Source of the DNA: an uncultured Prevotellaceae bacterium
GTDB taxonomy: Bacteria; Bacteroidota; Bacteroidia; Bacteroidales; Bacteroidaceae
NCBI GenBank assembly: GCA_937891085.1
Contig: CALAEY010000096.1
Location: forward strand, 1-30,847
Reading direction: 5' to 3'
DNA length: 30,847 nt
The translations under genes were made by a program, and so were the position numbers. Under the pieces are notes generated by a model. It saw nothing but the letters and a program-made list of their open reading frames with translations, had not been told where the DNA came from and made no database searches. Every line of letters starts with the position of its first letter. The stretch's first letter is position 1. This document shows, in pieces, positions 23,762 through 30,847 of this stretch.

Positions 23762-24868
23762 ATGAATAAAATCTGTCACATTGCTTCTATTTTAGTTTTG
23801 TCTCTTATGGTATCTTGTAATCATAAGCAAATAGTCTCTTCAGAAAACTATATGATATTTGATGAAGTTGTATATGCAACGCAATTTCCCATCAATGTAA
23901 CACTCGCAGATGCTGAGGATACTGGTTTTGACATTATTGGCATAAATAACTTTCAATTATTAGACTCCATGCTTTTTATTAGTTCAAGGGAGCGTGATGG
24001 CTTTTGGCAGTTCTTCTCGATGAATGACAAACGGCTGAAAGGAAAAATTCTCAGCTTGGGACAAGGCCCTAATGAGTTTTTCTTTCCTGTGTCTGATGGA
24101 AATGTCTTTTCTTTCGAGAATAATACGGAGAGCCTATACGGATATATCTTTGATAATCAGCATGGCTACGTATATCAGATTGATGTAGACGCATCCCTGT
24201 CAGAGGGAGAAATAGTCATGTCAATACTGTCTAAGGATCTGCCAAACTCTGTAGTGAGTTGTAAGGTTATAGACGGACATACCTATTTATGCAGAGAAAT
24301 TGTAGAGGGTGCCAAGCGACAGGTGAGATATGTGCTTAATGATGGGAAGAAACTTGTTCCAGAGGTATTAGAAAAGCTGAATAGAGCAATGGTGGCAGAT
24401 ATATCAAACGGGTTAGATCATAATATTATTTCATCTATGATTCAGAGACAGGGAGGTAGATTTTTGGAATCAATGCCTTATTTGAATTATGTAAATATCT
24501 ATTCGTTGGATGGAAAGCTTGGGAAAACTATCTGTATGGATGAGAAGTTGCTTGATATAAATTCAGTACAAGCCTTACCAGACGGACTTCGTAACTATGT
24601 TTCTATTTCAGAAAGAGCTTTTGAACGCTTTTTTGGTGTTGCCACTTATAATCATACATGGATGGAATGGGAATTAGGAACTTTTCGAGGCTCTCAGATT
24701 AAACTTTTCGATTGGGAAGGGCAGCCGCTGGCAGTGATAAATCTTGATAGGTTTGTAAGTGCTTTTGACATAGATTTTAAAAGGGGTGAATTATATGTGC
24801 TTAGTCTGCGTGAAGATGAGTTTGTAAAATATGATATTAATGAATTGCTTCATCAATTAGGTGTGTAA
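23762..24868 (+). CDS. BF3164-like 6-bladed beta-propeller lipoprotein 1
   Basis: The 368-residue product starts with a lipoprotein signal (MNKICHIASILVLSLMVSC) and continues with short repeats typical of TolB/NHL-type propellers. SLGQGPNEF at about residue 99 corresponds to the G-x-GP-[NG]-[ED] motif seen in the first blade of this family. The C-terminal segment (IKLFDWEGQPLAVINLD, then FDIDFKRGELYVLSL) has the last-blade pattern of BF3164-like lipoproteins. These are envelope proteins of unknown function. It is paired with NVEALA peptide 1, 18 bases upstream, and the same pairing recurs three more times in this locus, so a partner, receptor or protective role for that peptide is inferred. 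Confidence 0.75.
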   Translation: MNKICHIASILVLSLMVSCNHKQIVSSENYMIFDEVVYATQFPINVTLADAEDTGFDIIGINNFQLLDSMLFISSRERDGFWQFFSMNDKRLKGKILSLGQGPNEFFFPVSDGNVFSFENNTESLYGYIFDNQHGYVYQIDVDASLSEGEIVMSILSKDLPNSVVSCKVIDGHTYLCREIVEGAKRQVRYVLNDGKKLVPEVLEKLNRAMVADISNGLDHNIISSMIQRQGGRFLESMPYLNYVNIYSLDGKLGKTICMDEKLLDINSVQALPDGLRNYVSISERAFERFFGVATYNHTWMEWELGTFRGSQIKLFDWEGQPLAVINLDRFVSAFDIDFKRGELYVLSLREDEFVKYDINELLHQLGV

Positions 24869-24883
24869 TAGCTTTGTGAGAGA

Positions 24884-24912
24884 ATCCTTCCAGAAAATAA
24901 GATGAAGTAACG
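24884..24912 (+). promoter_or_regulatory. Partial copy 2 of the upstream block (before peptide 2)
   Basis: ATCCTTCCAGAAAATAAG followed by ATGAAGTAACG aligns with the 3' third of the 81-bp block, the part holding the ACCTT/AAGGT pair. The promoter half and the GTATAAA repeat are missing, so peptide 2 is probably transcribed from the copy 1 promoter. Confidence 0.5.
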
Positions 24913-24940
24913 AAATTCAGTTAATTAAAAAGGAACTACA

Positions 24941-25198
24941 ATGAAGAAAATTATATTTACAGTAGTATTTGCTATGGCTGTTATAATAGTTGGTCATCAA
25001 TGCTTTAAGAAACAGGCAAATGATAATCTTTCAGAAATAATGAAAGCCAATGTGGAGGCTCTGGCATTAGAACCTAATGACCCGAATGAACCTATATTCT
25101 ATTATGTTTATCCATGTCCTGCATTGTACAAGAATCGTTGTAGTAGTAGATATGAAGAATATCGACCATATTGTTATACCATGTCATTTTGTAATTAA
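24941..25198 (+). CDS. NVEALA-family exported peptide 2
   Basis: The 85-residue product repeats the leader of peptide 1 almost exactly (MKKIIFTVVFAMAVIIVGHQ, then LSEIMKANVEALA), but its tail of about 44 residues is unrelated. The tail has four cysteines (YPCPAL, NRCSS, YCYTMSFC) and is rich in Tyr and Arg. The leader itself carries one extra Cys (HQCF). The stop codon TAA directly abuts the ATG of the next gene, the tightest of the four peptide-propeller pairs. Constant leader and divergent core are what one expects from duplicated genes whose tails are under diversifying pressure. Confidence 0.85.
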   Translation: MKKIIFTVVFAMAVIIVGHQCFKKQANDNLSEIMKANVEALALEPNDPNEPIFYYVYPCPALYKNRCSSRYEEYRPYCYTMSFCN

Positions 25199-26332
25199 AT
25201 GAACAGGATTATTATCTACATCGTTTTTTCGTTCCTTCTCGTCTCATGCTCAGAGAAGATAAAAGAGGAGTATGCTATAGACAAGTGCATGGCTATAGAA
25301 AAGATAGTGCTGCCAGAGTCGGAGGTGCTGAACATGAAGACGTATTTCATAACTGCTTCCTATGGGCAGTTGCTTTATGGCTATAATATGAAAGAGCATG
25401 CACTGGATGTTTTCAACCTTCAGACCATGACCTCAAGGCAGATAGGCATGGAGTATGAGGGGCCAGATGCCGTTGTTGGAGACATCAGTGCGTTACTGGT
25501 GAGTTCTCCAGATTCCATCTGGGTTTGTGACGAGGCCATGCACATCCTTCTGCTGAATGCAGAGGGTGGGGTACGTCAGACTCTAAATGTCACAGACTTT
25601 CTGAATGAAGGAGAGAGTGCATTGATAGACCGTAATCATGCCACATCGACTGCTCAAATCAATTACGATGAGCAGGCGGACAAAATCATGTTTGGTGTCA
25701 GAGTGCGCGATGGTGCGAGGAAGGGGTTTCTGGTGAGAGCGGTGTCATTGTCGAGTGGTGATTATAGTGACTATGAACTGGATAACTCTGTCTCTGTCCC
25801 TAACGTGGCAGATGGATTGTACGCTAATATGAGCAAGCCTAACATCGTATTTGCCAATGGTAAGGTGCTTTATAACTACCCTGTAGAGTCCCATGTCTAT
25901 GTGTTGGACTTCAGGACAGGTGAGCGACAGACGGTAGAAGCTGTTAGTCACTATTCCAAAAACGTGGCAGATAAGTGCCGTGACATGACTGACTATGCCG
26001 AATGGGAACGTCATGGCATCATCAATCCCCACTTCTTTGAGGTGATGTACGTTCCGGACTCTCATGCCTATGTACGTTTACACCTCAGTGAGCATGAATT
26101 CTCTGACGAACCCGACTTGACCAAAGTGAATGATGATAGAGATATGTACTTGACGTTATTTGATGAAGATTTTAATATGATAGGTGAATCAAAATTGCCC
26201 TCTCATCGCTATAGCTATTATACGGGTTGGTGTGCATTGGCAGATGGAATTTGCCTATTTGTAAATAACTCTCTGGATGAAGCAGAGAAGTCGGAGGAAT
26301 TGGTGCTGGATTATTATAAGATATCGTTATAA
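25199..26332 (+). CDS. Propeller-type lipoprotein 2 (DUF4221-like)
   Basis: The 377-residue product begins with a lipoprotein signal (MNRIIIYIVFSFLLVSC). It shows repeated short strands of a propeller, with LLYGYNMKEHALDVFNLQT, then MEYEGPDAV at about residue 86 at the position of the GxGP motif of its neighbours, and SSPDSIWVCDEAMHILLL. The pattern is closest to DUF4221 lipoproteins, a weaker match than for the other three. Function is unknown. It abuts NVEALA peptide 2 with no gap. It is less AT-rich than the peptide genes. The next 131 bases hold copy 3 of the upstream block. Confidence 0.6.
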   Translation: MNRIIIYIVFSFLLVSCSEKIKEEYAIDKCMAIEKIVLPESEVLNMKTYFITASYGQLLYGYNMKEHALDVFNLQTMTSRQIGMEYEGPDAVVGDISALLVSSPDSIWVCDEAMHILLLNAEGGVRQTLNVTDFLNEGESALIDRNHATSTAQINYDEQADKIMFGVRVRDGARKGFLVRAVSLSSGDYSDYELDNSVSVPNVADGLYANMSKPNIVFANGKVLYNYPVESHVYVLDFRTGERQTVEAVSHYSKNVADKCRDMTDYAEWERHGIINPHFFEVMYVPDSHAYVRLHLSEHEFSDEPDLTKVNDDRDMYLTLFDEDFNMIGESKLPSHRYSYYTGWCALADGICLFVNNSLDEAEKSEELVLDYYKISL

Positions 26333-26370
26333 TTACATATTGTGTCGTCAAAGAAGGAGATTTGTCAGTT

Positions 26371-26422
26371 GGAAAGTTCGATAGTTTTATACTATTGGCG
26401 GGTAAACCTTTCCAAAATAAGG
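26371..26422 (+). promoter_or_regulatory. Copy 3 of the upstream block (before peptide 3)
   Basis: GATAGTTTTATACTATTGGC and the following GGGTAAACCTTTCC align with copy 1. The -7 box is TACTATTG at 26390-26397, with TTG at 26369-26371 as a possible -33 box 18 bases away. The right arm TTTATAC is kept but the left arm GTATAAA is lost, so this promoter may be weaker or differently controlled. Confidence 0.55.
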
Positions 26423-26463
26423 AACTAACGGAATAAATAATACAACTTAAATAGTTCAAAGTT

Positions 26464-26733
26464 ATGAAGAAAATATTTTTTGCAGCAGTGCTTGCCATAG
26501 TTACTGCTATTGGCGGATACCACTATTATAATGCAAATGGCACAGAAAACCTCTCTGACATCGCCAAAGCCAATATTGAGGCATTGGCAGATTGGCATCC
26601 TTCACCAATCTGCTATCGGGAATATGTAGAGGATACTTATGCTCCTATAGCTCTTCAAATAGTACCATGCGATGATTGTAAGAAGACCATTTGGGTTACA
26701 TCGTGTTCATCACGTGGTACTTGTGATAATTAA
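26464..26733 (+). CDS. NVEALA-family exported peptide 3
   Basis: The 89-residue product has a leader related to the first two (MKKIFFAAVLAIVTAIGGYH, then LSDIAKANIEALA, with Ile for Val). Its tail of about 48 residues has five cysteines: PICYR, PCDDC, TSCSS and GTCDN. An odd number could allow intermolecular bonds or one free thiol. The tail is unrelated in sequence to those of peptides 1 and 2. The propeller gene starts 12 bases after the stop. Confidence 0.83.
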   Translation: MKKIFFAAVLAIVTAIGGYHYYNANGTENLSDIAKANIEALADWHPSPICYREYVEDTYAPIALQIVPCDDCKKTIWVTSCSSRGTCDN

Positions 26734-26745
26734 TTACCATTGCCT

Positions 26746-27744
26746 ATGAAAGTTATCGTGGCCAGTCTTTGTGCTTTATGTCTGCTCTCTTGCCAAAAGA
26801 GCATCGTTGAGAAACAGGTTAGCACTTTTCCTATAGTTGAGAACCTTGCAGCCGAAGAAGTGCAGGTGCCACCAGAACTACTTGCCCCTTCCAGTCTCTT
26901 TATAGCAGGAGATAAATTGGTAGTCCCGCAAATCAGGATGGATACGGTGTTCTATGTGTACGACTTGCCGTCTTGTAGATTCGCTTTTAAGGATGGCATC
27001 AAAGGACTAGGTCCTAACGATATTGGCAACCTGAATTTTAGGACTTTCTCTGCCTATGGCTCAGATTTCAGGGTGCTGTCATCGTCTGATATGAAGATAC
27101 ATCAATATGGCGTAGAGGAGCATCAGATAGTGGACAGGCACAATGCCTTTGACTTGGCCACTTCTTTTGGCGTGAATTCTTTCTCGTTTGTCGGTGATTC
27201 GCTGTTCGTGTGTATGACAGACATGGAAAGTGGCTATGAACTAGAACTGCACAATATAGCGGGGACAATGAGTATGCCTTTCAGTGATGTACCTAATTGG
27301 CACGGCTATAATGCTGATCCGAATGAACTGATATTCATATATTTCAAGAATACAGTAGGGAAGCCCGATGGTTCTAAGATGGCTGCATTTTATGCATATT
27401 GGAAGCGTTTTAGGATTTATGATGACCAAGGTGTACTGATTAGTGATGTGAGGGTAGAGGACAGTTCGATACCAAATTTTAAAAGCGATGTCATGAGCAG
27501 GGAGCAATACTATGTATCCTATCCCAAGGCTACGGACGAGTACCTGTTTTGCCTATACACTAATCCAGATGATGGCCAATCAGAACTTCATGTGTTCGAC
27601 TGGGAGGGCAATGCAGTTGCCAGATTTGCATTAGGTAGGAGGTTGGATTTCTTTGACTATGATGAAAAGCAGAACATGATATATGCCATAGACTCTTCTA
27701 TAGATGATAGAATTTTTGTCTATTCATTACCTGTTCTCAATTGA
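26746..27744 (+). CDS. BF3164-like 6-bladed beta-propeller lipoprotein 3
   Basis: The 332-residue product starts at the ATG at 26746 with a lipoprotein signal (MKVIVASLCALCLLSC); a TTG two codons earlier is unlikely. GIKGLGPNDIGN at about residue 85 is the first-blade motif. AFYAYWKRFRIYDDQGVLI and ELHVFDWEGNAVARF, then MIYAIDSSIDDRIFVYSLP, match the middle and last blades of BF3164-like (TolB-like) proteins well. It is shorter than the other three propellers. It follows peptide 3 by 12 bases, and its stop lies eight bases before the ATG of the signal peptidase gene, so the two are co-transcribed. Confidence 0.78.
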   Translation: MKVIVASLCALCLLSCQKSIVEKQVSTFPIVENLAAEEVQVPPELLAPSSLFIAGDKLVVPQIRMDTVFYVYDLPSCRFAFKDGIKGLGPNDIGNLNFRTFSAYGSDFRVLSSSDMKIHQYGVEEHQIVDRHNAFDLATSFGVNSFSFVGDSLFVCMTDMESGYELELHNIAGTMSMPFSDVPNWHGYNADPNELIFIYFKNTVGKPDGSKMAAFYAYWKRFRIYDDQGVLISDVRVEDSSIPNFKSDVMSREQYYVSYPKATDEYLFCLYTNPDDGQSELHVFDWEGNAVARFALGRRLDFFDYDEKQNMIYAIDSSIDDRIFVYSLPVLN

Positions 27745-27752
27745 AGCTTTTT

Positions 27753-28652
27753 ATGCCAGGACATAGCTGTACGGAACTGTTCAAACGCGCGGCCAACTGG
27801 ATGGCAAACTTCATCATCGCGAGCTTCTGCTTAGTGGTACTCTGGCTTCTGCTCCAAATCACAACCTATGCCAGTTTCAAAGTGCCTACAGGCTCTATGG
27901 AGCCAACGCTTGTTTCTGGTGATTATGTGCTGGTGAACAAGTGGATTATGGGTGGCAGGGTGTTCAATGTACTCGATGCGCTGGATGGCAAGCAGGTAAG
28001 CATCAGAAGATTGCCAGGATGGAGAGAGGCAGAGCGTGGCGATGTGTTGGTGTTCAATTTCCCTTACCCCAATAGTCGGCGTGACAGCCTCTACATGGAT
28101 GTGATGCTCTACTACGTGAAACGCTGCATTGCCTTGCCTGGAGATACACTGGAGATACGTGATGCGCACTATTATATAAAAGGTATGCCTGAGCCTCTGG
28201 GCTATGTGAAAGGACAAGACCAACTGCATGAGATGCTGCGATACGAAAGCCCTGAGGCCCTGAAAATTCTTGGCGTGAAGACTGGAGGTTTATGGTGTGG
28301 GAATCTGGACAGTGTACTGCCAATAGTAGTGCCATGCAAAGGCATTGGGCTGCAGATGAACAGCAGAAATGTGCAGCTATATCGTAAGTTGATAGAATGG
28401 GAAACTGGTGAAAAGTTAATGCTGGATAGCTTGGGCAACGCCTATCTTTCTGGCCGTGTTCTGCATGCCTATAGGTTTAAGAAGAATTACTACTTCATGG
28501 CTGGTGACAATGCCGCCCACAGTAATGATTCCCGCTATTGGGGCTTGGTGCCTGAGGAGTATATCGTAGGTGTTGCCACGCACATCTGGAAGTCGGAGAA
28601 CCTCAGCACAGGCAAGATCCGCTGGGATAGAGTGATGAAACGGATTAATTAA
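27753..28652 (+). CDS. Signal peptidase I (S26 family)
   Basis: The 299-residue product has one N-terminal membrane helix (FIIASFCLVVLWLLLQITTY), then the catalytic serine in PTGSMEPTL (Ser48) and the general base Lys123 in VKRCIALPGD. The C-terminal box GDNAAHSNDSRYWGLVP is also present. This is a complete, presumably active type I leader peptidase. I chose the ATG at 27753; a TTG at 27741 overlapping the previous stop would add four residues. A second hydrophobic helix common in housekeeping LepB is not evident. Its position inside an array of exported peptides, rather than with translation genes, suggests a dedicated role, such as cutting after the ALA of NVEALA leaders. That role is inferred. 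Confidence 0.9.
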   Translation: MPGHSCTELFKRAANWMANFIIASFCLVVLWLLLQITTYASFKVPTGSMEPTLVSGDYVLVNKWIMGGRVFNVLDALDGKQVSIRRLPGWREAERGDVLVFNFPYPNSRRDSLYMDVMLYYVKRCIALPGDTLEIRDAHYYIKGMPEPLGYVKGQDQLHEMLRYESPEALKILGVKTGGLWCGNLDSVLPIVVPCKGIGLQMNSRNVQLYRKLIEWETGEKLMLDSLGNAYLSGRVLHAYRFKKNYYFMAGDNAAHSNDSRYWGLVPEEYIVGVATHIWKSENLSTGKIRWDRVMKRIN

Positions 28653-28687
28653 AAACAAGAACCATAAAGAAAGGAGAAGAGAGAGAA

Positions 28688-28768
28688 AAAAATGTTAACT
28701 ATTTGGGAGTATAAATGATAGTTTTATACTTTTGACGGGTAAAACCTTTCTGAAATAAGGTGAAGTAA
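28688..28768 (+). promoter_or_regulatory. Upstream regulatory block, copy 4 (before peptide 4)
   Basis: This is the near-identical partner of copy 1. TTTG (28702-28705), 21 bases and TACTTTTG (28727-28734) give a better -33 box than copy 1. The arms GTATAAA (28709-28715) and TTTATAC (28723-28729) are intact. The resemblance extends to the start codon: CTGAAAATGCA precedes the ATG here and TTGAAAATAGA precedes that of peptide 1. Confidence 0.7.
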
Positions 28769-28801
28769 AAGAATGATATGAATAATAATACTGAAAATGC
28801 A

Positions 28802-29089
28802 ATGAAAAAGAATTTTATAATAGCGGCATTCATATCTGTGTTATCGTTAAACGCAGGGAATGTGAATGGAACTCAAAATGGAACAGTTTCGCAAGAGCTA
28901 TCTAAAGAAGATACTGGCGACTCTCCAAATAAGGGAGGATGGATTCCTTTTAGTTATGATACGAGTGTATCAGAACAGGGCCCAAATGGGTGTACAATTG
29001 TAACAGTAACAACACATTGCGAATGTATTTCAGGAGGTGCTCAAAACTGTAAAAGATTTGAATATGAGCAAAGATATTACATACCTTAA
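28802..29089 (+). CDS. Divergent exported cysteine-bearing peptide 4 (NVEALA motif absent)
   Basis: The 95-residue product is not clearly homologous to the other three. It has an export signal (MKKNFIIAAFISVLSLNAG), an acidic middle (LSKEDTGDSPNKGGW) and a tail with four cysteines (GCTIV, HCECI, NCKRF). The NVEALA motif is missing. Gene position, the shared 81-bp upstream block, length, cysteine content and a downstream propeller gene place it in the same system. The ATG at 28802 is chosen over 28778 because the bases before it align with those before the peptide 1 start. The end overlaps the next gene by 26 bases. Signal cleavage may occur near NAG or NVNG, or it may use another processing route. 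Confidence 0.65.
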   Translation: MKKNFIIAAFISVLSLNAGNVNGTQNGTVSQELSKEDTGDSPNKGGWIPFSYDTSVSEQGPNGCTIVTVTTHCECISGGAQNCKRFEYEQRYYIP

Positions 29090-30215
29090 GGGAAAAAGGA
29101 TATTGTTTTGTTTCTTGATTCTGTTCCTTTTTGTTGGATGCAGTAGGAATACTGCACCCGCAGAAAGGAAGAGTTATGACATTGACTCCGCAGAGAAGAT
29201 GGATCTGCCCTTATCTGGGATGAAGTATATTCCGTTGGAAACGACTGACGAGTCACTTGTAGGCCGAATCAAGAAGGTGATTTATCATGATCACCTTTTC
29301 TTCATTTACGATAAAAGTTGGGAAAGCGTGTTTATCTTCACTGATGACGGGGATTTTGTCCAGAAGATAGACCGAATGGGCAACGGCCCAGGCGAATATG
29401 TCCAAACGATGGACATTGACGTAGATGAAAATGGCTATCTCTATGTGTCTGATGTAGAGAGAAGGTGTATCATGGTCTATTGGGGCGAAGGATATCGTAA
29501 TTATAAGGAAATCAAAATTGGCCATCCTTTTATAGAGTTTATTGTGGAGAACGAGCATTCCATCTATTTGGCTGGGGTGGCGCTCAACGGGGCTATCAAC
29601 GTCAATTTAGCCCATTTTGATGTCGAAAACGAAACCTTAAATGTGCTTGAGGAAACAAGATACGAAAACGAATATCAAACCCTGCGATCTTCTCCGCAGA
29701 GTCTTTTTCGTACGCCCTCAGGTTTATACTACTTTGACCATTTGAGCCATGCCGTACTTTCTCTGCAAGACGGAAAGGCAACAACACACCTTGAGATATT
29801 GTCAGACAGATGGCCGTCGGAGGATGTGATGGAAAGTTGGCAAAACAAGAGTCCTATGGAGATACTTACAGACAGGGACCATATTCGTGACCTGTATGCC
29901 TATTACGAGACTGACAAGCATACGCTAGTGCAGCTCACAGCGATACCTCAGATTGTTGTATTGATAGATAAGGAATCGGGGCGCTATACGCTTGTAAATA
30001 GGGTAACTGATAAGTCTTTTCCCATATTTGTCAGTGCCTGTACTTCAAATAAAGATGCCTTTCTCTCCACCTGTTTGCCAACAGCCGAGAATATAGAGAA
30101 GATTATGAAAAGCCCTGCTATTGATGATACTTTACGTAAGAAACTGTCAGAACTCGATGAGGAATCCAATCCTATTCTGATTCTTTATGATTTAGATTAT
30201 CATGGGGATATGTAG
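29064..30215 (+). CDS. 6-bladed beta-propeller lipoprotein 4 (DUF5128-like)
   Basis: The 383-residue product has a lipoprotein signal with the lipobox LFVGC after a Lys-rich start (KGKRILFCFLILFLFVGC). The sequence MKYIPLETTDESLVGRIKKV, then RMGNGPGEYVQ at about residue 105 and DIDVDENGYLYVSDV, is the standard opening of the Bacteroidetes 6-bladed propeller family. Function is unknown. I start it at the ATG at 29064; a GTG at 29037 would lengthen the N-terminus before the signal. Either start overlaps peptide 4, which implies translational coupling. It ends 11 bases before the end of the convergent TPR gene. Confidence 0.78.
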   Translation: MSKDITYLKGKRILFCFLILFLFVGCSRNTAPAERKSYDIDSAEKMDLPLSGMKYIPLETTDESLVGRIKKVIYHDHLFFIYDKSWESVFIFTDDGDFVQKIDRMGNGPGEYVQTMDIDVDENGYLYVSDVERRCIMVYWGEGYRNYKEIKIGHPFIEFIVENEHSIYLAGVALNGAINVNLAHFDVENETLNVLEETRYENEYQTLRSSPQSLFRTPSGLYYFDHLSHAVLSLQDGKATTHLEILSDRWPSEDVMESWQNKSPMEILTDRDHIRDLYAYYETDKHTLVQLTAIPQIVVLIDKESGRYTLVNRVTDKSFPIFVSACTSNKDAFLSTCLPTAENIEKIMKSPAIDDTLRKKLSELDEESNPILILYDLDYHGDM

Positions 30216-30226
30216 TATCGAGAGCA

Positions 30227-30847
30227 TTACTTTTCTCCCCGATTCTCTTTATCATCAACAGGCCGTTCTGTCAGATTATGCTCTAAGTTTGATATTAATA
30301 GACTATCTTTAGAGAGATATGAGTGCTTTAGTGCTTCATAATCATAATACATCGCAGAATCTGGCTTCTCTATGGCAGTATAGTAAAAAGCAAGTCCTGT
30401 CAGAGCAGAGGCTTTGTCGGATTCTTTTGAAGATATCTTATATAGATCTTTGTATGTAGCTAATGATTTTTCATAATAACCAGCATCGCCATATAAATTA
30501 GCCAAAGAACTCAATAAATGCTTCTTAGTTTCTATAGTACTAGAATCTGAATCTAATTGTACAATAAGCAACCCTTCCTGTAAAAGCTCAATGGCTTTCT
30601 CTGTTTGCCCCATCTCTTCTTCAAATCTTCCTTTGTAAAGCAAGGCTGTGGCTCTGTCTGGAGAATTCTTTTTATAATAATTCAAGGCAATGTCAAGTAG
30701 TGAGTCACAAGGCACAAGTGGGCGATAAGTCTTGTTAGTAGCTTTTGCCAGCAGCAGGGCGTAGCGGGCAGTCTCCTGCCTTGACATCGGAAGGCGGTAG
30801 TGCAGCGAGTCGAGCAGGGAGAAGGCACTGTCGGGATGCGCTTCCAT
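30227..30847 (-). CDS. TPR-repeat protein, partial at the 5' end and truncated at the 3' end
   Basis: The minus strand is open from the window edge to a stop at 30227, giving 206 residues that start MEAHPDSAFSLLDSL; the true start lies outside. TPR-like repeats are visible: TALLYKGRFEEEMGQTEKAIELLQEGL, then SSLANLYGDAGYYEKSLATYKDLY and ALTGLAFYYTAIEKPDSAMYYDYEAL. It resembles the N-terminal region of the Bacteroidales TPR-HTH regulators, of which 20155-21927 is a full example. It ends in the charged tail DDKENRGEK with no membrane helix, coiled coil or HTH. The 5' 150 bases are richer in G+C than the rest, the same mosaic as in the full-length regulator. It could be a functional short form, but a gene cut by the arrival of the array is more likely. 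Confidence 0.7.
   Translation of the reverse strand: MEAHPDSAFSLLDSLHYRLPMSRQETARYALLLAKATNKTYRPLVPCDSLLDIALNYYKKNSPDRATALLYKGRFEEEMGQTEKAIELLQEGLLIVQLDSDSSTIETKKHLLSSLANLYGDAGYYEKSLATYKDLYKISSKESDKASALTGLAFYYTAIEKPDSAMYYDYEALKHSYLSKDSLLISNLEHNLTERPVDDKENRGEK

Noticed and set aside
29037..29063. A GTG start for propeller lipoprotein 4
   Set aside because: It would add nine residues before the signal sequence and deepen the overlap with peptide 4. The ATG at 29064 fits better.

Overview
The window looks like a chromosomal segment of a Bacteroidales bacterium, most probably Prevotellaceae. The signs are Bacteroidetes-type promoters (TTTG, about 19 bases, TAnnTTTG), a fused murF-alr gene, a GSCFA-domain gene, a Tat system with only one visible TatA, and families largely confined to this phylum: NVEALA peptides, DUF3244, BF3164-like propeller lipoproteins and membrane-anchored TPR-HTH regulators. 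The genus is inferred. No rRNA, tRNA or CRISPR array was seen. LEFT EDGE (1-710): the 5' end of an IS1595-type transposase gene and one insertion sequence end lie against a broken yhcC-like radical SAM gene. HOUSEKEEPING BLOCK (710-19650): a periplasmic dipeptidyl peptidase IV overlaps lipA on the plus strand. They converge with a minus-strand pair, a PAQR/hemolysin III membrane protein and a Gph-like HAD phosphatase. A divergent promoter region then leads to an RsmI-like methylase. A long minus-strand run follows: GSCFA protein, MurF-Alr, TatA, TatC with an unusually long tail, and a Dna2-like nuclease-helicase. Its genes overlap or sit close enough to form one operon of about 9 kb. On the plus strand come dxs and the potassium uptake pair trkA-trkH. 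STRUCTURED INTERGENIC REGION (19648-20154): it holds a long imperfect hairpin, a second perfect inverted repeat, a candidate promoter and five units of a 22-bp repeat built around a CGTAAA/TTTTACG palindrome. ACCESSORY PEPTIDE-PROPELLER LOCUS (20155-30215): a lipid-anchored, single-pass TPR sensor with a cytoplasmic HTH-like end is followed by a DUF3244 protein and a thioredoxin-like/DUF1573 lipoprotein. Then come four modules, each a small exported cysteine-bearing peptide followed directly by a beta-propeller lipoprotein. Three peptides share a nearly constant leader ending in NVEALA or NIEALA, then diverge completely; the fourth keeps the gene position and cysteines but lacks the motif. A signal peptidase I gene sits inside the array. 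Peptide genes 1 and 4 lie behind an 81-bp block that differs at only five positions and carries a promoter plus an inverted repeat; shorter or weaker copies precede peptides 2 and 3. My working inference is that the locus makes, exports, trims and senses or anchors a set of variable disulfide-type peptides, with each propeller acting as partner of the peptide beside it. The families are known, but their biochemical role is not, and nothing in the sequence proves this model. RIGHT EDGE (30227-30847): a second TPR gene faces the array. It ends without the membrane and HTH parts, as if cut where the array begins.
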